Shown piece after piece: positions 39,331 through 48,477 of a DNA stretch of 64,000 nucleotides. The position numbers and the translations under genes are program-made. Under the pieces are notes generated by a model. It was not told where the DNA came from. It was given only the letters and a program-made list of their open reading frames with translations, and made no database searches. Location: assembly GCF_000224005.2 (NCBI RefSeq), contig NZ_CP007031.1, positions 731,501 to 795,500 of the forward strand. The letters are read 5' to 3'. Source of the stretch: Marichromatium purpuratum 984. Lineage in GTDB: Bacteria; Pseudomonadota; Gammaproteobacteria; Chromatiales; Chromatiaceae. The first letter of the stretch is position 1. The number at the start of each line of letters is the position of its first letter.

Positions 39331-40626
39331 TCAGGCCGCGGCCAGCGCGCGCGCCAGATCGCCCGCGGGGTCCTGGCCGGTGAGGCGCAGGTCGTAGCGC
39401 TGCTGCAGGATCGCGAGCACCCCGGGGGTGATGAAGGCCGGCGGGTTGGGGCCGAGGGTGATGCCGCGCACGCCGAGATGCAGCAGGCTCAGCAGCACCG
39501 CCACCGCCTTCTGCTCGAACCAGCTCACCACCAGGGTCAGCGGCAGGTCGTTGATGCCGCACTCGCAGGCCTCGGCCAGCGCGGCGGCGACGGCGATGGC
39601 GCCATAGGCGTCGTTGCACTGGCCCATGTCGAGCAGCCGCGGCAGCCCCAGGTGCTCGCCGTAGTCGTGGTCGCGGATGCGGTACTTGCCACAGCCGAGG
39701 GTGAGGATGAAGGAGTCCGACGGGGTGGCGCGGGCGTAGTCGGTGAAGTAGTTGCGTCCCTTCTCGGCGCCGTCGCAGCCGCCGATGACGAAGAAGTGGC
39801 TGATCGCGCCGGATCTGACCGCTTCGACGATGGTCGGCGCCTGATCGAGCAGTACCTGACGGTGGAAGCCGATGGTCGACTCGCCCGTCGGCGCGGCGAC
39901 GCAGGGTGGGCAGACGCGGGCGGCGGCGATCAATGCCGAGTAGTCGCCGTCCGGCAGGTGTCGGGCACCGGGGACGGCGGTGGCGCGGATGGTGTAGAGC
40001 CGGTCGCGGTACTGCTCGGGGGGGATCAGCACGCAGTTGGTGGTGGCCAGTACCGGTCCGGGGAAGGCGGCGAACTCGCGCTTCTGGTCCTGCCAGGCGC
40101 CGCCGTAGTGACCCGCGAGGTTGGGGTGATCGCGCAGCCTCGGGTACATGTGCGCGGGGAGCATCTCGCCGTGGGTGTAGACGTTGATCTCGGTGCCCTC
40201 GACCTGACACAGCAGCTCCCAGAGATCGAGCAGATCGTGCCCGGTGACGAGGATGCCGGGACCGGCCTCGGTGCCCTCGCGCACCCGGGTCGGGGCGGGT
40301 GCGCCGAAGGTCTCGACGTGTCCCCTGTCGAGCAACTCCATCACCCGCAGGTTCATCTCGCCGCAGCGCAGACAGTAATCGAGCAGCGCCTCGGGGTCGA
40401 AGTTGACATTGGTCATGGTGACGAACAACGCCTCTTCGATGAACGCCGAGACGGCCTCGTCGTGTTGGCCGAGACGGCGTGCGTGATGGGCGTAGGCGGC
40501 CATCCCCTTGAGGCCGTAGAGCAGGGTCTCCTGCAGCGACTGCACGTCGGCGTCCTTGCCGCAGGTGCCGGGCGAGTTGACGCAGGCGCTGTTGCGGAAG
40601 GTCTGTTCACACTGATTGCAGTACAT
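39331..40626 (-). CDS. hcp: Hybrid cluster protein, short (class III) form
   Basis: A 431-residue cytosolic Fe-S protein. The N-terminal cluster motif is Cys3, Cys6, Cys15 and Cys22 (YCNQCEQTF...CGK). Ligands of the hybrid 4Fe-2S-2O cluster are recognisable in CVLIPPEQY, ARVCPPCVA, LTLGCGKYR and MGQCNDAYGA. The total is about 120 residues shorter than class I/II enzymes; the gap lies in the N-terminal helical domain, as in class III Hcp. Known members reduce NO to N2O or act as protein S-nitrosylases. No hcr reductase gene is adjacent. The facing Dnr-like regulator and an upstream TTGAT-N4-GTCAA box point to nitrosative-stress control. Confidence 0.92.
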   Translation of the reverse strand: MYCNQCEQTFRNSACVNSPGTCGKDADVQSLQETLLYGLKGMAAYAHHARRLGQHDEAVSAFIEEALFVTMTNVNFDPEALLDYCLRCGEMNLRVMELLDRGHVETFGAPAPTRVREGTEAGPGILVTGHDLLDLWELLCQVEGTEINVYTHGEMLPAHMYPRLRDHPNLAGHYGGAWQDQKREFAAFPGPVLATTNCVLIPPEQYRDRLYTIRATAVPGARHLPDGDYSALIAAARVCPPCVAAPTGESTIGFHRQVLLDQAPTIVEAVRSGAISHFFVIGGCDGAEKGRNYFTDYARATPSDSFILTLGCGKYRIRDHDYGEHLGLPRLLDMGQCNDAYGAIAVAAALAEACECGINDLPLTLVVSWFEQKAVAVLLSLLHLGVRGITLGPNPPAFITPGVLAILQQRYDLRLTGQDPAGDLARALAAA

Positions 40627-40715
40627 GGGACGATCTCCTGTGGGCGGACGGGGCCTGTCCCGCGCCGCTGACGGCGGGGACGGGCGCAGTCTCGTCCGCT
40701 CTCGTCGATCGCCCC

Positions 40716-40729
40716 TTGATGGAGGTCAA
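40716..40729. promoter_or_regulatory. FNR/Dnr-type box upstream of hcp
   Basis: TTGAT-GGAG-GTCAA, a five-plus-five palindrome matching TTGAT-N4-ATCAA except for one base and matching the TTGAT-N4-GTCAA form known from Dnr targets. It is 90-103 bp upstream of the hcp ATG and outside the DUF302 gene, so it fits an activator site for hcp. Confidence 0.72.
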
Positions 40730-40744
40730 ATCCGTCCCCGCGGA

Positions 40745-41323
40745 TCAGAACTCGCCGACCGCCGCCCCCTGCATGATGCTCCAGATGATGTCGCGTACCC
40801 GGGTGGCCGATTGCTCGAGTTCCGTAGGCAGCGGGGTGCCGCCGTGGATCAACAGGTCGAGGTTCATGCTGTAGAGGTGCAGCCCTCCCTCGGCGTCCTC
40901 GACCAGGGCGATGCGACAGGGCATGAAGCCGCTGTACTCGTTGCGGTGTTCGAGCATCTGACGCCCGACCCGGGCGTCGCAGAAGGAGAGGAAGTTGACA
41001 TAGCGATAGGGCTCGCCGGTGATCGCCTCGATCTGCTGATAGAAGGGCGATTCGCCGACGAACAGCAGGTTGTTGGAGACGGCCAGGCTCTTGAGCGAGT
41101 CGACCACCTCCTCGGCGGCGAGCCCGTCTTCCACCGGCACCGACCACATCATCGCCATGCCGGGATCGCCGGTCGCGAGCAGGCGCTGGCCGAACTCGGC
41201 ATAGACCCGGGGTGCGCCGGGGTCGAAGGTCGCGAGGATCGGTGCCAGTCGTGCGGCGCCATAGCCGATGGCGAGCAGACAGAGCACCCCGAAGATGGCA
41301 AACAGGTTGCGGGCCAGTCTCAT
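40745..41323 (-). CDS. DUF302 family protein, membrane anchored
   Basis: A 192-residue protein with an N-terminal helix (about 6-26) that anchors or exports it, then a DUF302 domain: VSNNLLFVGESPFYQQIEAI, YVNFLSFCDARVGRQMLEH, FMPCRIALVEDAEGGLHLY and MNLDLLIHG. Family members are small alpha/beta proteins of unknown function that often occur with sulfur or redox genes. It lies between hcp and a haem c lipoprotein gene in the same orientation; hcp has its own regulatory box downstream of this gene. The cysteines in SFCDAR and MPCRIA are conserved-looking and worth noting. Confidence 0.85.
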   Translation of the reverse strand: MRLARNLFAIFGVLCLLAIGYGAARLAPILATFDPGAPRVYAEFGQRLLATGDPGMAMMWSVPVEDGLAAEEVVDSLKSLAVSNNLLFVGESPFYQQIEAITGEPYRYVNFLSFCDARVGRQMLEHRNEYSGFMPCRIALVEDAEGGLHLYSMNLDLLIHGGTPLPTELEQSATRVRDIIWSIMQGAAVGEF

Positions 41324-41463
41324 CCATATCCCTCCATTGACGAAGGGGCCCCTCGCGGGACCCCGAGACGCCCGTCCGGTGGGGACGGGCGCATGTGCTC
41401 AAGATGGGCTGGGGGCCTGAGGCCCGGTCCCGTGCGCGCCTGCGGCGAGCCGGACTGGAGGGG

Positions 41464-41841
41464 TCAGCGCTCGGGCGCACCCTGCTCGATCCAGGTCTCG
41501 ACGAGCGCAACCTGCTCCGGCGCGAGTGGATCCTTGCCGTGGGGCATGCGGATCGATTGATCGACCTCGCCGGCGAGCAGACGGTAGAGGTTGCTCGAGA
41601 GCGCGTCGCCCGGCACCACCACTGGACCGAACTTGGTGCCCTTCATCAGGGTGTCGTAGGAGACGACCTGGAAGCCGCTGGCCTCGGCGCCGGCGCCGCC
41701 CGGCAGATGGCACTCGACGCAGTGGGTCTCGAGCAGTGGCTGGATGTGCACCTCGTAGGTGATGCGATCCTGCTGCCCGCAGCCACCGAGCATCAGCAGT
41801 GCCGGGAGCCCGATCGCGATCGTGCGGATTCGACTGGTCAT
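41464..41841 (-). CDS. Small haem c lipoprotein (planctomycete-type cytochrome c domain)
   Basis: A 125-residue periplasmic lipoprotein. The signal ends in MLGGC (Cys21 lipidated). The haem motif is C41-V-E-C44-H45, in ETHCVECHLPGG. A methionine in SIRMPHGKDPL near residue 98 is a likely axial ligand. The pattern IQPLLETHCVECH...LAPEQVALVETWIEQGAP is characteristic of the PSCyt1-like c-type cytochrome family. Its redox partner is unknown. It lies 140 bp upstream of the DUF302 gene in the same direction. Confidence 0.87.
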   Translation of the reverse strand: MTSRIRTIAIGLPALLMLGGCGQQDRITYEVHIQPLLETHCVECHLPGGAGAEASGFQVVSYDTLMKGTKFGPVVVPGDALSSNLYRLLAGEVDQSIRMPHGKDPLAPEQVALVETWIEQGAPER

Positions 41842-42153
41842 CGCCCGCTCTCATTCGTTGACACAACACAGCTCGCGCCACCCGATGGTGTCGGCCTGCC
41901 GTATTCGCCACGCTGGTCGAGGGTGTTCCGCCCCTGAATGCCGGCCGCTCGCCGTGCAGTTCGACGGCTTGCCCCCTGATGCGCATCACCGGTGGGCACG
42001 GGCCACTGACAATTGCCCCGTTGATTCTAATGCTAGTCGACTCGCGGCTATCGACAAGGCGCGCGATACCGACTCAGGTCAGCTTCTCGTGCCCCGCTGG
42101 TCGGTGTCGGGGCTGGACGACGGGGGCTGAGGCCAGCCCCGGGGTGGGCAGAC
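41842..42153. other. Intergenic region, cytochrome gene / purC
   Basis: 312 bp with no gene I can support. The cytochrome promoter should be here, reading leftward; a TAGAAT on the minus strand near 42025 is the only -10-like sequence. The purC-side end carries the hairpin at 42123-42140. Confidence 0.4.
42123..42140 (-). terminator. Weak hairpin after purC
   Basis: Stem GGGGCTG / CAGCCCC, loop of 4 nt, 13 bp beyond the purC stop; no T-run on the minus strand. Confidence 0.35.
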
Positions 42154-43038
42154 TCAGGCGCCGGTCAGGCGCTGTTCGGCCTCGAGATACTTGGCGGCGG
42201 TGCGGTCGATGATCGATTGCGGCAGCTCCGGCCCCGGCGGGGTCTTGTCCCAATCGAGGGTCTCGAGATAGTCGCGCACGAACTGCTTGTCGAAGCTCGG
42301 CGGGCTGGTGTCCGGGCGGTACTCGTCGGCCGGCCAGAAGCGCGAGGAGTCGGGGGTGAGCACCTCGTCGATCAGGTGCAACCGGCCCGCTTCGTCGAGT
42401 CCGAACTCGAACTTGGTGTCGGCGATGATGATGCCGCGTTCGCGCGCATAGGCCGCGCAGCTGGTGTAGATGGCGATGGCGGTGTCGCGCACCTGCTCGG
42501 CCAGTTCGCGCCCGAGCAGCTCGACGGTGCGGGCGAAGTCGATGTTCTCGTCGTGATCGCCGATCTCGGCCTTGGTCGAAGGCGTGTAGATCGCCTCGGG
42601 GAGTTGCTCGGCCTGACGCAGCCCCGAGGGCAGGGCGATGCCGCAGACCGTGCCGGTGGCGCGATAGTCCTTCCAGCCCGAGCCGATCAGATAGCCGCGC
42701 ACGATCGCCTCGACCGGCAGCGGCTTGAGGCGGCGTACCACCATGGCGCGATCGCCGAGCGTGGCGAGTGTCTCGGGGTCGGTGATCACCGCCTCGACGG
42801 GGATGTCGGAGAGATGATTGGGGATCAGGTCGGCGGTGCGCTCGAACCAGAAGTTGGAGACCCGGGTGAGCACCTCGCCCTTGCCCGGAATCGGCTGTGG
42901 GAGCACCACGTCGAAGGCCGAGAGGCGGTCGCTGGTGACCACCAGCAGATGATCCTCGCCGACGGCATAGATGTCCCGGACCTTGCCGCGACCGAGCAGC
43001 GGGAGTGTGGAGATGTTCGATTCGTAGAGCGCAGGCAT
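42154..43038 (-). CDS. purC: Phosphoribosylaminoimidazole-succinocarboxamide synthase
   Basis: A 294-residue SAICAR synthetase, the enzyme that joins aspartate to CAIR in purine synthesis. Recognised motifs include [48 protein letters not shown] and the ATP-binding [14 protein letters not shown]. This is the longer variant (about 290-300 residues), as in many proteobacteria and yeast. The start ATG 43038 is set by [19 protein letters not shown]; the open frame upstream to 43176 is not family-like. It is divergent from ridA, with 115 bp between. Confidence 0.95.
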   Translation of the reverse strand: MPALYESNISTLPLLGRGKVRDIYAVGEDHLLVVTSDRLSAFDVVLPQPIPGKGEVLTRVSNFWFERTADLIPNHLSDIPVEAVITDPETLATLGDRAMVVRRLKPLPVEAIVRGYLIGSGWKDYRATGTVCGIALPSGLRQAEQLPEAIYTPSTKAEIGDHDENIDFARTVELLGRELAEQVRDTAIAIYTSCAAYARERGIIIADTKFEFGLDEAGRLHLIDEVLTPDSSRFWPADEYRPDTSPPSFDKQFVRDYLETLDWDKTPPGPELPQSIIDRTAAKYLEAEQRLTGA

Positions 43039-43153
43039 GACGGTTGATCCCAGAACGACAAGGCTGAGATTATAACGATTTACGCCGCTTCGTGGGCCAT
43101 CGGGCACGCCCCCGACGCCCGTCGCGTCATCCAGAGCATGTGAGGTCCTTACG

Positions 43154-43540
43154 ATGAACAAACGCGTGATCTCCACCGATCAGGCCCCTCAGGCCATCGG
43201 TACCTATTCGCAGGCGGTGCGCGTCGGCGATACCGTCTATCTCTCGGGCCAGATCCCGCTGATCCCCGAGACCATGACCCTGGTCGAGGGCGATATCGAG
43301 GCCCAGGTGCGGCGGGTCTTCGACAATCTCACGGCGGTTGCCCGGGCCGCCAACGGGACCCTCGCCGATATCGTCAAGCTCAATGTCTTCCTCACCGATC
43401 TCGGCCATTTCCCGGTGGTCAACCAGGTGATGACCGAGTACTTCGCCGAGCCCTATCCGGCGCGCGCCGTGGTCGGGGTAGCGGCGCTGCCCAAGGGGGC
43501 CGGGGTCGAGATGGATGCGGTGATGGCCCTGGCCGACTGA
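43154..43540 (+). CDS. ridA: RidA family enamine/imine deaminase
   Basis: A 128-residue cytosolic protein of the Rid superfamily that hydrolyses reactive 2-aminoacrylate released by PLP enzymes. The signature [20 protein letters not shown] (about 16-35) and [22 protein letters not shown] are complete. The conserved arginine in PARAVV and the terminal acidic residue in GVEMDA are those required for catalysis in known RidA. The start ATG 43154 follows GTGAGG. It lies just upstream of mltB but 125 bp apart. Confidence 0.94.
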   Translation: MNKRVISTDQAPQAIGTYSQAVRVGDTVYLSGQIPLIPETMTLVEGDIEAQVRRVFDNLTAVARAANGTLADIVKLNVFLTDLGHFPVVNQVMTEYFAEPYPARAVVGVAALPKGAGVEMDAVMALAD

Positions 43541-43665
43541 ACCGCCCGGCGCCGTGGCGAATTGTATTCGCGCGATCCTGGCATACCATTGGCGGTAGCG
43601 CCCGCGGCGCGATCGGTCGCCAGTCCATTCCCTTCCTTCAACCTCAGCCATCAACCGGGTCTGCC

Positions 43666-44748
43666 ATGCATCGCATCGCCTTCGTCCTCGCCCTCTGCGT
43701 GCCGGTCCTGGTCGCCGGCTGTAGCGCCAGCGCCCAGCAGCGCGTCGCCCTCGATCCCTTCTCCAGCGGTGTCCTGCCGGTGGCCGCCGACGCCGAGGTG
43801 CGCGGCGACTTCGCCACCAGCGATGCGGCCGCGCGTTTCGTCGCGCGCATGGCGCGGGAGCACGACTTCGCCCCCGAGGTACTCGCCGGGCTGCTCTCCG
43901 AGGCGCGCCGCGAGCAGTGGATCATCGAGCTGATGGACCGTCAGGCGCCGCGCGCCAAGCGGTCGCCGAACGGGGCCTGGACGCGCTATCGCGGCAAGTT
44001 CGTCACCGCCGACAACATCGCCGGCGGCGTGCGCTTCTGGCGCGCCCACGCCGCCACCCTGGAACGTGCCGGGGCGCGCTACGGCGTGCCGCCCGAGTAC
44101 ATCGTCGCCATCCTCGGGGTCGAGACCCGCTACGGCGGCTATGTCGGTACCACCCGCACCCTCGATGCCCTGGCCACGCTCGCCTTCGCCTATCCGCGCC
44201 GCGCCGACTACTTCACCGGCGAGCTCGAGGCCTTCCTGCTGATGGCGCGCGAGTCCGGGGTCGATCCGCGCAAGCCGCAAGGCTCCTATGCCGGTGCTAT
44301 GGGGCTGGGACAGTTCATGCCCACCAGCTTCCAGCGTTACGCGGTCGACTTCGACGACGACGGCGTGCGCGATCTCTGGGACCCGACCGACGCCATCGGC
44401 AGCGTCGCCCACTACTTCAAGGCCCACGGCTGGCGCAGCGGTGAACCGGTGGCGGTGCGTGTGTCGGTGCGTTCGGGGCAGGGTGTCGGGGCGCTCAAGA
44501 CCGGCTTCAGCAGTCGTCATGGTCGTTCCACCCTCAGTGCCCACGGGGTCGACCTCGATGGTGTGCCGGGGCGTGGAGGCTTGAGCCTGCTGGCGCTCGA
44601 TGCGCGCGGTGGCACCGAGTACTGGGTGGGGTTCGAGAACTTCGGGGTGATCACCCGCTACAACCGCAGTACCTATTACGCCATGGCGGTGCACCAGCTC
44701 GCCGCGGCTGTCCGTGCCCGTCACGGCGCGGCCCTGGCCGGGCGTTGA
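43666..44748 (+). CDS. mltB: Membrane-bound lytic murein transglycosylase B
   Basis: A 360-residue lipoprotein, lipobox LVAGC with Cys19, anchored in the outer membrane facing the periplasm. The catalytic glutamate is Glu153 in AILGVETRYGGY. The SLT/MltB-type sequence GAMGLGQFMPTSFQRYAVDF and LWDPTDAIGSVAHYF follow. The C-terminal LSLLALDARGGTEYWVGFENF is typical. It cleaves the MurNAc-GlcNAc bond with anhydro-muropeptide release during wall turnover. It is convergent with yjbQ. Confidence 0.94.
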   Translation: MHRIAFVLALCVPVLVAGCSASAQQRVALDPFSSGVLPVAADAEVRGDFATSDAAARFVARMAREHDFAPEVLAGLLSEARREQWIIELMDRQAPRAKRSPNGAWTRYRGKFVTADNIAGGVRFWRAHAATLERAGARYGVPPEYIVAILGVETRYGGYVGTTRTLDALATLAFAYPRRADYFTGELEAFLLMARESGVDPRKPQGSYAGAMGLGQFMPTSFQRYAVDFDDDGVRDLWDPTDAIGSVAHYFKAHGWRSGEPVAVRVSVRSGQGVGALKTGFSSRHGRSTLSAHGVDLDGVPGRGGLSLLALDARGGTEYWVGFENFGVITRYNRSTYYAMAVHQLAAAVRARHGAALAGR

Positions 44749-44755
44749 GCGCCTC

Positions 44756-45172
44756 TCAGGCCCCGTTGAGGGTGAGGGTGAGCCGGCGCTGCTGTGCGCC
44801 GGTGCGGTGCTCGTAGAGATAGACCCCCTGCCAGGTGCCGAGCGCGCAGCGTCCGTCGCTGATCGGGAGGGTCAGGTCCATCTTGGTGAGGATCGCGCGC
44901 AGGTGCGCCGGCATGTCGTCCGGGCCCTCGGCGGCATGGGTATAGACCGGGTCGCCGTCGGGGGCGAGCCGGGCGAGGAAGTGCTCCAGATCGTGCCGGA
45001 CCGAGGGGTCGGCGTTCTCGCACAGCAGTAGCGAGGCACTGGTGTGATGCACGAAGACGTGGCAAAGTCCAGTAACGATGGCGCTCTGGCACACCCGTTG
45101 CTGAACCGCGTCGGTGATCTCGTAGGTGCCGCGACCCCGGGTCGCGATGCTGAGGTGGTGTTGTTCGATCAT
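44756..45172 (-). CDS. yjbQ: YjbQ family protein (UPF0047)
   Basis: A 138-residue small protein of the YjbQ/UPF0047 family. The hallmark segments are GLCHVFVHHTSASLLLCENAD (about 35-55), YTHAAEGPDDMPAHLRAIL and LGTWQGVYLYEHR. Histidines in VHHTSAS and DDMPAH are conserved and may bind metal. Some members are reported to have thiamin phosphate synthase activity, but the physiological role is uncertain. The start ATG 45172 was chosen by the match MIEQHHLSIATRGRG; the frame is open further upstream. It is divergent from recG, with a gap of only 70 bp. Confidence 0.9.
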   Translation of the reverse strand: MIEQHHLSIATRGRGTYEITDAVQQRVCQSAIVTGLCHVFVHHTSASLLLCENADPSVRHDLEHFLARLAPDGDPVYTHAAEGPDDMPAHLRAILTKMDLTLPISDGRCALGTWQGVYLYEHRTGAQQRRLTLTLNGA

Positions 45173-45242
45173 CGGCGGGGGCTGCTGGTCTCTGGGTCCA
45201 GTGACGAAGGTGGGGTCGCGGCGCCGTACAGCGACGGGTGCC

Positions 45243-47399
45243 ATGTACGGGGCCCGCGCGGCGATTAGAGCAGACAGCAGCGCCTTGATTCAAACCGTAC
45301 CAGATCACAAGCCTGGCGACACCGAGGCACTCGACCAGATCCCGGTCGAGCGGTTGCACCGTGTCGGGCCCCGGGTGGCCGAGCGCCTGACCCGGCTCGG
45401 TATCCACAGCGTCCAGGACCTGTTGCTGCACCTGCCGACCCGCTATCAGGATCGCAGTCGCGCGGTGCCACTCGCCGAGTTGCGTGTCGGCCAGGAGGCG
45501 CTGGTCGAGGCCGAGATCGGCGAGGCCGGGATCGCTCTCGGGCGGCGCCGCTCGCTCAAGGTGTGGCTCACCGACGGTGGACTCGGTGCGCTGATGCTGC
45601 GTTTCTTCCACTTCGGCAGTCAACAGGTCTCGGCATTGCGCCCGGGGGTACGGCTGTCGTGCTACGGCGAGGTCCGCCAGGGACCGCGCGGTCTTGAGAT
45701 GGTGCACCCGGAGTATCGCATCCAGGGTGCCGGGCAGGAGGGGCTCGAGCCCGGACTGACCCCGGTCTATCCCGCCACCGAGGGGTTGAACCAGGCCTCG
45801 CTGCGCGGACTCACCGAGCAGGCCCTGGCGCTGCTCGAGACCCGCGCCCCGGCCGAGTGCCTGCCTGCCAGCGTGCTCGACCCTCTGGGTCTGCCGACCT
45901 TGAGCGAGGCGCTGCGCTATCTCCATCGCCCACCGCCCGAGGCGACCCTGGAGGCGCTGGTCGAGCGCCGTCACCCGAGCTTTCAGCGCCTGGCCTTCGA
46001 GGAGCTGGTGGCGCACCAGGCGAGTCTGCGTCAGTTGCGCGAGACCCAGGGGACGCAGGTCGCGCCGCCGCTCGCCGGTGACGGTGCGCTGCGCGCGCGG
46101 TTGCGTGCGCGTCTGCCGTTCTCGCTGACCCCGGCGCAGGAACGGGTGGTCGGCGAGATCGCCGCCGATCTCGCGCTGCCGCGGCCGATGCATCGGCTGC
46201 TGCAGGGCGATGTCGGCGCCGGCAAGACGGTGGTCGCCGCGCTCGCCGCGCTGCAGGCGATCGAGTGTGGGCACCAGGCGGTGCTGATGGCTCCCACCGA
46301 ACTGCTCGCCGAGCAGCACCTCCGTACCCTCGGTGGCTGGCTCGACGAACTCGGCATCACCACGCTGTGGCTGACCGGTCGTCACAAGGGGCGCGAGCGC
46401 GCCGAGCTGCTGGCGCGCATCGCCTCGGGCGAGGCGCGGCTGGTGGTCGGCACCCATGCGCTGTTCCAGGACGAGGTGCGCTTCGCCGAGCTGGGACTGG
46501 TGATCATCGACGAGCAGCACCGCTTCGGTGTCCACCAGCGCATGCGACTGCGCGAGAAGGGCGGGGGCGAGGGGGCGCTGGCCCACCAGCTGATCATGAC
46601 CGCCACGCCGATCCCGCGCTCGCTGGCGATGACCATGTACGCCGACCTCGACCTCTCGGTGATCGACGCCCTGCCGCCGGGGCGCCAGGCGATCACCACG
46701 GTGGCGGTGCCCGATGCCCGTCGCGACGAGGTGATCGAACGGGTGCGCGAGGCCTGTGCGCAGGGGCGTCAGGCCTACTGGGTCTGCACCCTGATCGAGG
46801 AGTCGGAGGTGCTCGAGTGCCAGGCCGCTGAGGAGACCGCGCGTCAGCTCGCCGAGCGACTCAGCGGGCTGCGTGTGGGGCTGGTGCACGGGCGCATCCG
46901 TGGCGCCGAGCGCGAGGCGGTGATGGCCGCCTTCGCTGCGGGTGAACTCGACCTGCTGGTGGCGACCACGGTGATCGAGGTCGGGGTCGACGTGCCCAAC
47001 GCCAGTCTGATGATCATCGAGAACCCCGAGCGCCTGGGGCTCGCCCAGCTCCATCAGCTGCGTGGCCGGGTCGGGCGCGGCGCGGTCGAGAGCCACTGCC
47101 TGCTGCTCTATCGTGCGCCGCTCTCGGCGGTGGCGCGCGAACGCCTGGGGATCCTGCGCGCCACCAACAGCGGCTTCGAGATCGCCGAGCGCGACCTGGC
47201 GTTGCGCGGCGCCGGCGAGGTGCTGGGCACCCGCCAGACCGGTGCGGTGCAGTTCCGTATCGCCGACCCGCTGCGCGACCAGCAGTTGCTGCCCGCCGCC
47301 CAGCAGGCCGCCGACCAGGTGTTGAGCGCCCATCGCGGGCTGTTCGAGCCGCTGGTACGTCGCTGGCTCGGGGATCGTGTCGACTACGGTCGCGCCTGA
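45243..47399 (+). CDS. recG: ATP-dependent DNA helicase RecG
   Basis: A helicase of about 718 residues that reverses stalled replication forks and branch-migrates junctions. The N-terminal wedge/OB region starts near VERLHRVGPRVAERL and LHLPTRYQDRS. Helicase motifs: Walker A GDVGAGKTVVA, DEQHRFGVHQR (DExH-type motif II), MTATPIPRSLAM (III), TTVIEVGVDVPNAS (V) and QLRGRVGRG (VI). The C-terminal wedge-interacting tail is intact. The start is uncertain: ATG 45243 gives 718 residues, an in-frame TTG at 45285 gives 704, and neither has a good SD. The frame is open still further upstream into yjbQ antisense. Confidence 0.93.
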   Translation: MYGARAAIRADSSALIQTVPDHKPGDTEALDQIPVERLHRVGPRVAERLTRLGIHSVQDLLLHLPTRYQDRSRAVPLAELRVGQEALVEAEIGEAGIALGRRRSLKVWLTDGGLGALMLRFFHFGSQQVSALRPGVRLSCYGEVRQGPRGLEMVHPEYRIQGAGQEGLEPGLTPVYPATEGLNQASLRGLTEQALALLETRAPAECLPASVLDPLGLPTLSEALRYLHRPPPEATLEALVERRHPSFQRLAFEELVAHQASLRQLRETQGTQVAPPLAGDGALRARLRARLPFSLTPAQERVVGEIAADLALPRPMHRLLQGDVGAGKTVVAALAALQAIECGHQAVLMAPTELLAEQHLRTLGGWLDELGITTLWLTGRHKGRERAELLARIASGEARLVVGTHALFQDEVRFAELGLVIIDEQHRFGVHQRMRLREKGGGEGALAHQLIMTATPIPRSLAMTMYADLDLSVIDALPPGRQAITTVAVPDARRDEVIERVREACAQGRQAYWVCTLIEESEVLECQAAEETARQLAERLSGLRVGLVHGRIRGAEREAVMAAFAAGELDLLVATTVIEVGVDVPNASLMIIENPERLGLAQLHQLRGRVGRGAVESHCLLLYRAPLSAVARERLGILRATNSGFEIAERDLALRGAGEVLGTRQTGAVQFRIADPLRDQQLLPAAQQAADQVLSAHRGLFEPLVRRWLGDRVDYGRA

Positions 47400-47574
47400 G
47401 GCGCATCGATCGCGCCCGGCGCGGCTGTGCGATAATCGCCCCACCTGCGGACGATGCCGGGGCCCGTCTCCCGTGGCCGCCTCGTCGCGACCCCTGCCGA
47501 CCGTCCCGTCCTCCGTCGTCCCGACGGGGGCATCGTCGCCAATGTCATGAATCAGGTGAGAGTCGACCTGCGAT

Positions 47575-48477
47575 ATGAGTCTTCAAGAGGTAACAGCCAA
47601 GGCGCTGCGTCCCGCCTTCTGGCGTGAGCGGCTGCATGGATACATGCTGCTGGTGCGGTTCAACCGGCCGATCGGCAGCCTGCTGCTGATGTGGCCCGCG
47701 CTCTGGGCGCTGTGGTTCGCCGGCGCGGGGCAGCCGCCGTGGTCGATCGTGCTGATCTTCGTCCTCGGGGTGGTGCTGATGCGCTCAGCCGGGTGCGCGA
47801 TCAACGACTATGCCGATCGTGACTTCGACGGTCATGTGCGGCGCACCAGCCAGCGCCCGCTGGCCACCGGCCTGGTGAGCGCGGGCGAGGCGCTGGGGGT
47901 GTTCATCGTCCTCTGTCTGGCCTCCTTCGGCCTGGTGCTGCTGCTCAACTGGCAGACGATCGTGCTGTCGGTGGTGGCGGTGGCGCTGACCGCGCTCTAT
48001 CCCTTCATGAAGCGCTATACCCACCTGCCGCAGCTCTTCCTCGGCGCTGCCTTCGGCTGGGCGATCCCGATGGCCTTCACCGCGGTGACCGGGACCATCC
48101 CCTTCTATGCCTGGGTGCTGTTCGTCGCCACCCTGATCTGGGCGCTGATCTACGACACCCAGTACGCCATGGTCGATCGCGAGGACGACCTCGAGATCGG
48201 CGTGAAGTCCACCGCGATCCTGTTCGGGCGCTGGGACCGTGTCATCATCGGGCTGTTGCAACTCCTCATGTTGGCGCTGTTGCTGTGGGTCGGCACGGTC
48301 ACCGGGCGCGGTGACTGGTACCTGTTCGGGTTGGCCGCCGCCGCCGGGCTGGCCCTCTATCAGCAATGGCTGATCCGTGCGCGCGAGCCGGGTCCCTGCT
48401 TCGCCGCCTTCCTCAACAACAACTACTTCGGCATGGCGGTGTTCGTCGGGCTGGTGCTCGACTACGCGTTCGGCTGA
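47575..48477 (+). CDS. ubiA: 4-hydroxybenzoate polyprenyltransferase
   Basis: A 300-residue integral membrane prenyltransferase of ubiquinone synthesis, with about eight to nine helices. The two Mg-pyrophosphate motifs are NDYADRDFD (77-85) and [12 protein letters not shown] near 193-204. [20 protein letters not shown] is the family N-terminus. The usual partner ubiC is not upstream. The start ATG 47575 matches other UbiA proteins. Its last 16 bases overlap the convergent gene at 48462-48992. Confidence 0.94.
   Translation: MSLQEVTAKALRPAFWRERLHGYMLLVRFNRPIGSLLLMWPALWALWFAGAGQPPWSIVLIFVLGVVLMRSAGCAINDYADRDFDGHVRRTSQRPLATGLVSAGEALGVFIVLCLASFGLVLLLNWQTIVLSVVAVALTALYPFMKRYTHLPQLFLGAAFGWAIPMAFTAVTGTIPFYAWVLFVATLIWALIYDTQYAMVDREDDLEIGVKSTAILFGRWDRVIIGLLQLLMLALLLWVGTVTGRGDWYLFGLAAAAGLALYQQWLIRAREPGPCFAAFLNNNYFGMAVFVGLVLDYAFG

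Noticed and set aside
44721-47444. 907-residue open frame antisense to recG
   Set aside because: It shadows recG and yjbQ. Long antisense frames are common at this GC content.
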